A stretch of DNA of 27,105 bases, from contig VCMS01000395.1 in assembly GCA_022539475.1 (NCBI GenBank), forward strand, positions 1-27,105, given 5' to 3'. The notes under the pieces were generated by a model that was given only the letters and a program-made list of their open reading frames with translations, did not search any database and was not told the origin of the DNA. Position numbers and translations under genes: made by a program. Position 1 is the stretch's first letter. The number at the start of each line of letters is the position of its first letter. Of this stretch, positions 11,395 through 21,555 are shown in pieces. Origin of the DNA: Gracilaria domingensis. Its lineage: Eukaryota > Rhodophyta > Florideophyceae > Gracilariales > Gracilariaceae.

Positions 11395-11470
11395 GGAACC
11401 GCGGTTCGCAGAGTTCATAGCGGAGATCATAGCTATGATCTCGGCTATGAACTCGGCGAACCGCGGTTCC
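11395..11470. repeat. 76-bp near-perfect palindrome (right arm)
   Basis: This is the counterpart of 10897-10972, of the same length, with its own centre AGCT at 11431-11434 and only a few differences. The flanks (CCTG before, CACACGGCGCTCGGGC after) match the left copy in inverted order. Confidence 0.85.
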
Positions 11471-11500
11471 CACACGGCGCTCGGGCGATGTTCGAAGATG

Positions 11501-11816
11501 ATGAAAGGCGGGACAGTGGTCAACCAGACGGAATCAGACATTGATCCAACCATTTATAACCATCAGGAACTGTACCCACACTGCTCACGGGGGCATTGCA
11601 ACCGTTTTGAACGTGAGTGGTTGCGTCCATTGTGCTCACGCGAGAAAGGGCGGAGATTCGAACACGAGCGGTTGCAACTTCATGGGAGCAAACGTACGAT
11701 TTGAAGAACACCAGGACTCGTGTATATCACACACACTGGCACCATATAATGGATATGAGGGACTGGGAAAGGGTCAAATGAGACGCTCTCGAAAGGTGAG
11801 AAAGCCTCGACGAACC
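11501..11816. other. Intergenic upstream of oxygenase gene
   Basis: No gene is supported. Short similar blocks recur: CGTTTTGAACGTGAGTGGTTGC near 11602, and ATTCGAACACGAGCGGTTGC near 11656 with GCTCACG / GCTCACGCGAG nearby. These read as a degenerate direct repeat about 54 nt apart. The stretch likely contains the promoter of the plus-strand gene starting at 11817. No clear TATA box was seen. Confidence 0.35.
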
Positions 11817-14800
11817 ATGGCACCACAACTTCGGAGCGGGACCAAAACTGCTGAACCGAACGCAGCGACGGGGAACGCATCCACAGCTATGAAGTCGAAG
11901 CCCGCACCAGGCGAAGAAGTGACCTTGTTGTTGGGAGGGGCAGGAGGGAACAAAGCAGCGATTGGGAAAGCTGTTCTCGTTGAAGCGGACGCTGGTGGAG
12001 GGAAGACAACGTTCAGAAGGAAAATGCATGGACATGCTCTGCAGGGAAACCAGGCGAAGATGTAGTTGGTATATGGCGAGCGAAGATATCTCATGAGCTT
12101 GACACTCCCTATCCCTATCCCTTTAAGTGTACCGATGAAGATTCTGTTCCGAAGACATTGAAGGACATGAACAGGCCCGGTTTCTACGCCTGGGACCTGA
12201 ACTTAATGTCTAAGGTGGGTGACGTCGTAAGCGCTGATGAAGGGGACAAGGGTGCTCCGAGTTCCAAATTCGTCGCCCCTGAGAAGCCATCGAATACTGC
12301 TGGGAAACGGGTGCGAGTGGTAGAACCTAAAACTCCATCCAGTGGCCCGAAAGCGAATACCGATGAAAGTGGCTCATGTGAAAACCCCGTCGAATGCTAA
12401 AAAACCCAAGGCAGGAAACAAGCGCCAGTACCAAAGCTGAAAACACCATCGAACGTTCACGGTGGTGGAAAGCAGATGCAAGAATTCAAGATGACCACGA
12501 CCCCAGAGAGTGCTGTATCGCATTCGTAAACAAATTGCTACGATTGTGCAGTCTGGAGCATCGAGGAACAGCACTGCGGAAGCTATTACTCAGGCTGGAA
12601 ATCGCAGTGGGAGTGACATAGAAGTGATTGACGTGGATGAAGACGAAGACGAAGACGTGGTTCTAGTGAAGGAAAGCCTTGGAAGCAACGTCAATGAACT
12701 CTTTGATGAAGGTGATGTGATACCTCCTGATGATGTCGATACGAGTTTAGCGAGTTTGGTATTTGACTTAGATCATTACGAGTACGTGTCGGTTGAAGTC
12801 GATATTGAGCTCATTCAAGTTCCGGATATGACTGTGAGAGGGTTGTTCCGGATCATGTCGAGGCTCTGAAAGAAGAGATTGGACGCAGGAGCTTCTCACA
12901 GGCACTTGGGACCATGAGCGTTGCTGTTCTGTCTCAGGATGGTCCGAGAAAGACATAGTGCAGAAAAATCGCTTGAAAGTGAATTGTGTGCTGATTGATG
13001 AGCTCATCGTCATGTAGCACTCAAAGAGCTCTGTGATCTATGCCAACATTAGAATCTATGTGGAGGTCTTTCTGTTTCGCTGTGGAAGAGAAAAGATGGA
13101 CAGAAGATGACCACGAGGGAAATCTTGAGCCTTGGCAATGTGCTAAACGATGGATTGAAGCAAGCTCGTCTTATGGGTTTTGCTGACAAGGTGCATTCTA
13201 TTGTGTCATTTATAAGGGTCCTGGTTGAGGAAGAGAAGAAGGACTTGAGCAAGATGACGAGGACCTCTGTCGCAGGTGCACTAAGTGTTTTCGGTATCAT
13301 TGGCCAGTACAATATCAAGCATTTGGCAAGATTTGCAGAGATGGGGTTGAAGGTGGCGAGAAGTCCTGGATTGCTGGAACATTTGGAGCGGATTTGTGGG
13401 GACTACCATGAGATTGGAATTTCTTGTATATCAAGTGATGAATTCTTTACCATGGATGAGCCATACAACCCACTTCACGCTCGACGCCTCTGGTTGCATA
13501 CTTTTCCAGGAGGCGAGTGTCGAAACTGACGGGTCGTTTTGAAGACGTACGCAAATACTTCTTTTCTGCTGCAGGAGGCTTCAATCTTTGGCAGAGGAGC
13601 TTTCGAAGAAGAAGAAAGTTACATTGGAAGAAGCGTATGCCATGAAGGTGGAAGTGACAAAGTTTGAAATGCGCACCGTTCGTGAGTACCTTGCAACACA
13701 GGCAGCACGAATTGAAGTACCTACGAATAAGAAGCTCTGGAAGGAAGGATTTCGAGAAGAGTCTGGATTGCTCGTGATAAGCTGGCAAAGAGTTTAGGGG
13801 TGGATATGTTGAAACCTGCCACTGGTACTGCGCCGACTGAACCACAGTCTGAGACCAAAGCGGTAGACGAGTCTACAACGCAGAGAATAGCCACACGTTC
13901 GGCAAGTAGGAAGGCCAAAGCGCCAGTGCGCAAGGGCTCTAAGGACTCTGATGTAGAAAGTGAAGAGAATATGCCATCGAAGACAAGAAGCATGAGGAGT
14001 TCAAGACGAAGCCGTCGACGAAGGAATACAATGAGAGACGTGAACCCTAATCAACGGAAGAAGTCAAGGACGGAGGGTATTCAATCTGTTCAGAATAAAG
14101 TTATTAGTCATCTGCGGAGTCTTGGTGCGAAGGGGGTGAGAAACTTGTTGAAAAGTCATCAGATATCCATTGGCAGCGACACAGACTCAGATGGAGTACC
14201 AATTGTGGTCTCACAGGCAGAGGACACTGACCCGTTCGATGACACAGTACCGCAGGTGTTGGCGCCAGGTCTGAAGAAGGCTGAAGAAGTAGCATATGAA
14301 GGTGACTATTCGTGGCTAAAGTTGGTGAAGACCTTACCAAGCAAGTGGCCGACTGGAGTGGAGAATGTCATTAAATCTGTGTACTCGTGGATGGATGCGA
14401 TACATCTCCAGAAGCAACACCGAGGCCACTTGTTGGAGCCCAAGGACTTTGAAAGTGTGCACCATGCAGTCTTTTGGCATGCAGCGTATCATGGCCATAA
14501 ACTCCTGAACGCGGCAATGGGAGGCATGGAGGTCGACGAGAAGACGTTATGGGGGGATGCACTGAAGAACGACTCTCTTGCGTATGTCTATTTTGTGAAG
14601 AGAACGTCGAGCTTCGAGACAGAGGTTTCTGTATTCTGGACGGCTTTGCATCGGATGGAGAGTTGGTGAAGCTGACAGAGAGTTTGAGCAAGCTCATTGA
14701 CGGGGATGTTAGTGTGGAATTACTGGACTTCTTCCGAAGGGACTTCGAGAGGGCTCCAGACCTTAGGATACCAGAGAACCGAATCACGTGGATACCGATC

Positions 14801-15586
14801 ATCAACGCAGATGGTGGGAGGTACATGACTACGAGAAGAGGCATAGTGGATGACATGGAGACAGCCGTAGAGAGACATGTGCTTGTGAAGAAGAGAGCTT
14901 TACTGGATGCCCGACTGGGACAGATATGTGCTTTAATGGGTTTACAAGATAATAGGGTGGAAAACGAGAGGATGTATGCGCCGAAGACGGGGGGGAGGGT
15001 GTTATGCACTGCAGTTGGATGCAAGCGGCAGCAGTTACATACGGATTTCCCGACCTTGGCGAATGAGGATAAGCTGGAAGAAAAGAAGAACCCGGGGTAC
15101 TTTATGATGGTGTCCGGAAGTGTGTCGTTTCCAATTTGGGTATGTGAAGGGTCTCATACACACTACGCAGTTACTCCCAAGGCATTTGAAGGTTTGGCAC
15201 GGGGGATGTTTGTGAGGAAGTTTTTCGTTCGGCCTAAGTCTATATTTATTGGAAGAGGTGATGTGTTCCATGCAGGCGCTTCAAATGAGGATGGAAGATT
15301 CCCCGAGATTCCCTTGTTTCGTTAGCACATGTACATGGTACCTGAGAAATACAACCTCCCGGATGCGGTACACCTTAACCCACACTTTCGACCTCAGTTC
15401 AAGGAGGATGAAGACCTGGTTAGTATGAAGGAGAAGAGGAAGAATCCAGAACCGTCGAATTTGGAGGAGGAGAATGATGAGGTGATAGTAGAGGAAGGGG
15501 AAGAACAGTATGAAGAAGATGACGAAGATGAGAATTATGAAGTGGAGGAGATTGAAAACGATCTTGAGGATGGCGAAGAGGACTGA
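11817..15586 (+). pseudogene. Long protein ending in a 2OG-Fe(II) oxygenase domain, broken
   Basis: The chosen start is ATG 11817 in an ACCATGG context (MAPQLRSGTKT). About 900 residues of unrecognised sequence follow in changing frames: a Pro/Lys-rich part to about 12500 with an in-frame TAA at 12398-12400; an acidic part with DIEVIDVDEDEDED (12615-12656); a helical part (LSLGNVLNDGLKQARLMGF, 13128 on); and a very basic part (RSSRRSRRRR, about 14000). After a shift near 14606 comes an oxygenase of the phytanoyl-hydroxylase type. It begins RGFCILDGF and has QQLHTDF (His 15038-15040, Asp 15044-15046), WVCEGSH, GRGDVFHAGA (distal His 15269-15271) and LFR (Arg 15320-15322). A TAG at 15323-15325 comes next and the frame continues HMYMVPEKYNLPDAVHLNPH to an acidic tail. 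The metal and Arg ligands are intact, but the stop and about six shifts make it broken as read. Its substrate is unknown. Confidence 0.6.
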
Positions 15587-15863
15587 GTGAATATGTGATG
15601 AAACTTTGTAGTAATCTATGTGTCGAATATAAGTTCGAAGTAAATGATCTTGTGAATCGAGAGAAAGTTTAAGAATTGTGGAAGCGACGACTCTACCCAA
15701 GATTGAAGGGTAGGATAGGATACCATACCAAACACTTCAATCCTGGAGAGCGTCATGAACAAGTGGGAACTATGTTTGTAGAGAAGAGATTCTGTTTAGT
15801 TGAAACATGTATCAGTTATGTACTTATGTTCGTATACTACTTGTCTCGCACTTGGTGAATACG

Positions 15864-17065
15864 TCAGCCAGAAGGCAGTAGATGTTGTGTCGGGGGTCTA
15901 GGGTGCTCACCAATGGCGCACAAGTATCGCTTTGCGTTGATTCTTGGTGCGTGTTTGACAACTCCGGAGCATACAAGTAGTACAATGAACAAGGTGTTTG
16001 TGAGGAGGGGCGGGATACCTCTGTACGAACCAAAGGATTCGGGGTCCAAAGACTCGGAGAGTGTGTGTGCGAAGAAAACTGGGACCACTCTGTTCAGAAA
16101 AAGTCTGATAGAAAGCAGGAAATCCTGAAGGAACAAAGCTTTCCGGAACGAGTTTAGAATACAACGGCAGTACGGATTTAGCCCTCTTCTCCGGTATACC
16201 ACCCGATTGGAGAGCGGAACTATGTTGTTAAACGTATGTTTTGTAGAGAAATAGATCCCAAATGTGTTGATGAGAATGGTGAAGAAGCCGAAGAAGAAAC
16301 CGCCGGGGAAGAAGGAAATACATACAGTTTTGAGAGACTCCATGACATCGATTGGAGGAGGACGGAGCTGATAGGTGACGAAGATAGAGAGGTTGAGGAC
16401 GATAAGCCCACCGATGCCCATGCCGAGGTATTTATTCCTCAGTGCCGAAACGGTGCTGGATGTGTGCGACGGAGTCATTGGACCATATGCGAGTCTACCA
16501 TACCTTGTGGCGTGGAGAGAGAATGCCAATTCAAACAGAATAATGTGAAACATAGTTTCGAGCATGCTGTACGGGATGGTGAATCCCAGTTGTGTTTGGC
16601 GGGAGGAGCGATCGTAGAGAAGAGCGTGTGTTGTGAGAGGCTTTATAATCCCATAGAGAGCTCCTATGGCTACTGAAACGAAGAGGGAGAATGCCAATAG
16701 AGAGGAAAGCGAGAGCATGTTCAGGGGATTATGTGAATAAGACCGAGCCTCTGACATGTAGTTGGGTAGCTCTGAAAGATTCCCAATTGTGTGGAAGAAG
16801 GGAGGATGTTCAAGGACTCGGTCATGAATTGAAACTTTGTGAAGTATGTCATAAACATCACTGAGTTCATCCAGCAGTTCGGGGATAAAAGGGTCTGGAC
16901 TCCTCGAACCGTGGCTTCCCCGGTGTCAACGTCGTACTTCAGTTGAAGGCAGTCGTCAAAGGTGATGTATGTCCTATGGGGAAATGCGTTGAGATGGATA
17001 GGTATGAGAGCAGTTTGGTTGCGAAGCTGTACATGCGATACCTTGTCGGTGTTTTGGAAGGCCAT
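15864..17065 (-). CDS. Multi-pass membrane protein, unknown family (one frame change)
   Basis: The start at 17065 (MAFQNTDKVSH, context CACAATGG) gives a soluble-looking N-terminal part with YITFDDCLQLKYDVDTGE and FMTESL. Near 16800 the frame must change by one base, because the next frame continues with EHPPFFHTIGNLSELP and runs without a stop to 15864. I tested simple GT-AG introns ending at the TTTCAG near 16774 and none restores the phase, so a frameshift is likelier. From the internal Met at 16757 there are 297 residues with hydrophobic segments at about 15-37, 62-82, 110-130, 144-170, 208-232 and 250-267. This suggests five or six membrane spans. It is one of the two best-preserved genes and diverges from the gene at 17281 across a 215-bp gap with AT-rich TATATT sequence. 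It could be a host gene. I do not recognise the family. Confidence 0.5.
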
Positions 17066-17280
17066 TGTGAGCTCTGCTGCCTGTGAGTAGGTAGGAAAGA
17101 GGAGAAGAAATGAAGAAAGAAGGGGCGAGGAGAAGATATATTTATTGAGAACGAAACGAGCAGATATTACCTATAAAGAGGTGTATCGAAGGAGCTATAT
17201 CTATGTTTTGTTTCCTTTAAGGCTTTTAAATTTGAAGTGAAGAAGGTGTTCATAAACGAGTGGCGAACTTAGCATCTGTG

Positions 17281-18097
17281 ATGGAAAAGCTATGAGGATT
17301 CGCGTTCGAACATTAGGTGGCCGTGGGAGTCGGACGAAGGGGTACGGTCGCACAAGAAGTTAAAGAGTGTGTTCGAGGAGGAGGAAGAAAAGGACGAGCT
17401 GGACTGGTGGGCCACTGCAGTGCTGGGGTGTGCCCGAGCGATGGGGACGCGCATGGTAGAGGACGTGGGTCGACTGACGAAGAAGGTGACAGGGTTCGTG
17501 GTTAGGGAACTGAGGGGGATGAAAGAGGAGCAGAAGGAGATGATGAAACGCATTGAGAATCTGGAGGGGAGCTCAAAGGAGGTAAATGGGAGGAAGAAGG
17601 GCGGGGTAGGGGGTGTGGAGGGAACGCCGGTAACTCTGGCGCCGAAGACGAAGATCGTGAACGGCGTTGGGGTAGGAGTGTGCATCGGAAGCGAGGACGA
17701 GGATGCGAGAGGCTTTGTACCGGCGACGGATAGTTTTGGGGCGGATGAGGTGATGGAGGGAGAATTGGTGAGGAAGAGAGGTCTGAAGAGGAAGGTTGGC
17801 GAGAAGAGGCCGATCCAACCGAGGAGTGTGGGGGTAGAAGAGGATGAAATTCAGCCGAAGGTGGAGAACAAGAAAGGAAAAGGGGATAGTAAGAAGAGGA
17901 CACGGGTTGGGTTCAGGACGGTTCCGAAGCCGGTGTGGAAAGGGAGCACTGTTGTTGGATACGAGGAGAAGTGGAGCTGGGAGGATGTTGTGGAGGATGA
18001 GGAGGAAACCGTTGAGAATGATGATGGGAAAGAATTTCGTACGCTATCATTCGCGGATGTGGAGGTAGAGGAAGGAGATGAAGGTGCTTTACTTTGA
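17281..18097 (+). CDS. Acidic/basic coiled-coil-like protein, unknown
   Basis: The frame is open from 17282 to the stop at 18095-18097 and encodes about 270 residues. It contains RWPWESDEG and an acidic FEEEEEKDELDWW. A helical ELRGMKEEQKEMMKRIENLE (coiled-coil-like, about residue 80-100) and a Lys/Arg-rich middle (RKRGLKRKVGEKR, nuclear-localisation-like) follow. Next is KKRTRVGFRTVPKPVW, then an acidic end (EDVVEDEEETVENDDGK). The open frame has no ATG near its 5' end. ATG 17281 lies in a frame that stops after four codons, but dropping one base after codon 3 joins it to the long frame (MEK, then YEDSRSNIRW). A one-base insertion just after the start is my best explanation; otherwise translation starts at an internal ATG at 17440 or this is a second exon. 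It is probably nuclear, and its role is unknown. Confidence 0.5.
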
Positions 18098-18525
18098 TTG
18101 AGGTGATACAGTAGTTGCCGGGTTGATGGAGGTAGAAAAGCGGTGGGGAATGGATGTGCGCAACTACCATTTCATGAATGTTGTACTAGCCAGAGTTAGT
18201 TTACATTCATTATTTGTGTTTATTTGCAATCGACAAGTATGCAAGTGCCGTTGGTAGCTTCCAGATCGAGCTACCACCTAATCCGTCTGAGTATACTAGG
18301 TACAGAAACTTTCATGTCATCGAGGTGAACTAGCAATTATGTCCGCTTTCACTCATTCTACAAATTCTGTAGTATTGCTTGAATAAATGAAAGTATGGTA
18401 TCCAAAAAATTTTTTTTTTGGCTTGCACATAGCCGTACATTCAATTCTTTGCACATTTTCTAACGATTCAATCCACAAAATAGCATTCTAGCCTCTTTAC
18501 ATAGCGTTCCGGAAACACAGACGCA
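18098..18525. other. Intergenic, AT-rich
   Basis: No gene is seen. It contains a 7-bp-stem hairpin GGTAGCT...AGCTACC near 18252-18275, an AATAAA at 18382-18387 and an A6T10 tract near 18404-18419. I checked the hairpin as a possible tRNA and found no A or B box. Confidence 0.4.
18382..18387 (+). terminator. Candidate polyadenylation signal
   Basis: AATAAA lies 285 nt after the stop of the 17281-18097 gene, followed by an A6T10 tract about 20 nt later. It is a sequence match only, and the distance is long. Confidence 0.25.
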
Positions 18526-21500
18526 GTGATTTCTGAAAGAGAAATAGAATTTGGAGAAGCTGCTGCATCAGCCTGCGGCGAAACTCTTGCAAGAGATAAC
18601 AGTCCGTACCTCCCTCATACACAAAACGAGAGTGACGCAGTACAAGATGTGATACACAACTCCTGGTCTTCAAAATTCAGGAGTGTGTGTATTGATCGAT
18701 TTCAATTTCAGAACGATGAAGAGCTTGATGCAGTTGCCAGCGTTGAACACAATTCTAGAGTCGTGGGGCCTATTGTTTTGGACGAGTATTTGTTACTTTA
18801 GTTAGGAACTTTGATGATCAAGATATCTGGAACTTTTCCATTTCCGATAACGTGGAACTCTACGTCAGTTCCAAAGCAGCATACACCCAAAGTGTGAGAA
18901 GCAAGAAGCTTTTGAAAGACTCACCGCCTTCTTGTACACTGCCGAGATGTCGAATGTTTCGCAAAGGGCGCTTCAAAGGTTGCTGAACATCAGACCCCTG
19001 TCATCCAGGTTCTCACTTAAAAGCCTCAATTCCTATTCAATTAGAAAGCCGTTGCTGTACAATTCCAGAGCGGCCATGTGTCATCATGGGCATGGTGCTC
19101 AATGTAGAAGCGCAAAAAAATGAATTGCTGCCCAGTATGTAGTGAACCGTTCAAGAGAGAGTCGTTCTGGTTCTTGAAAGTGTCGTCCGCACTAAAAGAT
19201 CTCTGCAATGCTATGGAAACGTTCGAAGAAGTCATGAAGGCCCGGCGAGCTTGCAGCATATTTCAATTCCAGGAGACCAAGAACCTCCTCATGACTACTA
19301 CCTCAGTGCTGTATTCTTCAGATTGCATCAGTCAACCTTGCAGAATTGGAAAGAGAATGCGGAGAAATTGGTTTCTTCACACTTTCGACTGATGGTTTTG
19401 AATGTAGAAAGCGCAGAGACGGAACTGCACTCTTGACATGGCCGGTAGTCTCAAAATTCTGAACTTTGACCCAAAGGTACGAAGCGAAGCATCCAATGCA
19501 ATCATCCATGCCGTTATTCCAGGTAGTCATGATTCAGAATACTTCGAGACCTTTCGTGAAGAAATTTTACAAGACGTTCGGGAACTGAAAAGGAAATACA
19601 GATATCATGTTACGATCACAAGGTGAGGACAATAAAGGCCTTTCTCTTGTACTTTCCCGCAGATTGGCCAGCGGCTTCCAAGATGTTTGGGTATTTTGGG
19701 CTAACGCTACCATCTTCTGTCGCTTCTGTCTCAAGAAAAAGGAGTATGTAAGGCAATGTCGAAGTAGTTCTGCCGTTCCGGAAATAAGCCCTGGAAACAT
19801 CAAGAACCTTCTCAGATCCGGTACCGTTCGAAAAATTCGGAACTTTATTGAAATAGAGTGCGCAGGAATGCGCCAGAGCAAAATGTGATGCTGACATGGC
19901 GCATGATTTCCAGACACAGCTTGATGCGAAAGAGAACCGAAGCATAATGGCAGAAAATGGCATCAAGAGACGGTCGGTGTTATCCCATTTGAAGCTCGAC
20001 TATGTGTTCTCCTTTGTATATGAGCCTCTGCATCTAGTTCTGTTGGCTGGGTGAAACATGTTCGTCGTCTGGTCACAATATAGCACTCTAATTAGAAGAG
20101 TCTCCCAAAACCCAGTTATTGCATATCAGATGATACTTTGGAGAAGATCAACAGTCTATGGGAGAGTCAACTAATGCTGTACCAGTTCATGGGGAGATCA
20201 ATTTTTCCCTGGAGCACCTTTTGAGCTACAAAGCAGAAGATTTGCGGCGTCATGCTGAGATGTACTTAGTGCCCTTTCTACACCGATATAGGGTCCGAGA
20301 AGACGTCGTTCTTCTGATGGCGGCGACAGCAAGGGTTGTATCGCCTTATTTTTCGTATGATTGCGGACCCGAACAAGTACTCGCATGGAAATCTGCGGTG
20401 AAGGAAGCGTATGTTAGGTTTTGTGGCCTATTTGTCAATCTTAGTCCGATTAATTTTGCTTCATGCCAAGCACGCACGCTGAACTTCATCTGCATGACCT
20501 TCCTAGAGAATGTGGACCACTCCGCTGTCTTCGCAGTTCATGGTGGAGAGACTACAAGGCGAGCTTGGAAGAAGAGTACAGAGCAGTTTTCATATTAGCT
20601 CCCACATATTTCACAAGAGCTTTAGAATTCTCGCTCTCAAGCTTACGAACAATGACAGCACACCAGAGGTAGAAAATGGGTATATAAGGATGTCCATGAC
20701 CAGTACTTCTCAATCACAACAAGAAGCAGTGATAGTATAATTAACGATACTGATGCTGCTGGTCTATGCCACGGTGTTCGATCTCCATTTCGAAATGTGT
20801 CACAAGATTTGAGAGGAGCCCTGAATCGGTTCTTGTGCGAATCATTCAACGTCCCACTCTCTTCATTTACTATCAAGTCTTCAAAGGTGTTCAGAAGCGC
20901 AACCTTAATGAGAGAGAGTGGAAAGATTTCCTTGGAAACAAAGGATTGCTTCAACGCAGTATTTCAAGCCAAAGTCTGCCGACAAAAGTACCATATAGCT
21001 GCCCACTTTGTACCACAGGAGGCACAACCTGACTGAGACATTGGTGAAGGAGATCTGTATTACGGTATGGTGCACCAGATATTCGAAATCGTTCTCGAAC
21101 TTCATTAGAATGGCAAAGGAAAAACAGTACGATCCATGTTCATTGATATGTCATGGCAGTATGGACTCAACATCGACTCAGCAAATGGAGTCATCTATGG
21201 GAAGATCATGGACACACGTTAGATATGTGGAAGTATTGGCTGCACTGATAGGTTCATAGCCGTGATTGACATTCTGAGGCGGTATTACTTCATACACTGG
21301 ACGACAACGACTAGACCACTCGTAACGAAATCCACGAGGTCCTTCAAGGCGTTCGAAGAGAATTTAAGGAGGGCGCGACGAATACAGAATGAATGACAGA
21401 TGTTGAACCAGGAGCGTTGCAGGGAATCCAAAATTAGTGAGAAACAAGTTGGGCGGGCCATGGAAACTAACCTCGCAAACGACGAAATAGCCTTCATCGT

Positions 21501-21555
21501 GAAGCTCGAGATGTTAAAGTGGGTTTTGTTGCTGTCTTCAGAAAGCAAAGAGTAA
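18526..21555 (+). pseudogene. Second Tnp2/Plavaka-like DDE transposase remnant
   Basis: The core order is that of CACTA-type transposases, spread over three frames. LNFDPKVRSEASN and HAVIPGS (about 19455-19535) match the upstream conserved block. KAFLLYFPADWPAASKMFG follows, its Asp at 19662-19664 placed as the first catalytic acid, then after a shift FCRFCLKKKEY, the Cys knuckle. VYEPLHLVLLGWVKH comes next (YEPLH 20019-20033), then a helical LSYKAEDLRRHAEMYLVPFL region. A TLN block and, after another shift, SQFMVERLQGELGRRVQSS follow, with Glu 20546-20548 as the last catalytic acid. The C-terminal part continues to about 21400 past stops at 21034-21036 and later positions (LYYGMVHQIFEIVLELH, IDILRRYYFIHW). 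An N-terminal piece at 18526-18801 is in keeping but unassigned. It differs in sequence from the remnant at 1267-4482, so it is a separate insertion or family. It is inactive as read. Confidence 0.55.

Larger units (their letters stand above)
10867..11500. mobile_element. Foldback (inverted-repeat) element, non-autonomous
   Basis: The outer ends (10867 CATCTTTGAACATCGCCC and its complement ending at 11500) start two inverted arms, roughly 10867-11082 and 11225-11500. The matching includes the stretches with GACGAAACGCCACGTG, GGACC and GCTGGCGTTTATGTGGGCAG. The right arm holds about 57-60 extra bases, including a CACCAC/GTGGTG mini-hairpin. Each arm contains a 76-bp palindrome. The 140-bp centre (about 11083-11224) is purine-rich and shows no gene. 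I see no target-site duplication. It lies between the Ulp1-like gene and the oxygenase gene, which diverge from it. Frames running through it are open only because of the inverted repeat. Confidence 0.75.

Noticed and set aside
11227..11704. Open frames across the foldback element on both strands
   Set aside because: The same peptide (AEFIAEI..MISAMNSANRGS) appears on both strands because of the palindromes. It is a by-product of the inverted repeat.
11977..12018. ADAGGGKT resembles a Walker A (P-loop) motif in the N-terminal part of the 2OG gene
   Set aside because: The match is minimal, no Walker B or other NTPase motif follows, and the frame breaks shortly after.
16740..16860. A GT-AG intron joining the two frames of the membrane protein gene via the TTTCAG at about 16774
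   Set aside because: Candidate introns of 46 and 64 nt leave the wrong phase, so a single-base frame change fits better.
18250..18280. Hairpin considered as a tRNA or small RNA
   Set aside because: There is no B box (GGTTCGA-type) and no cloverleaf arms.
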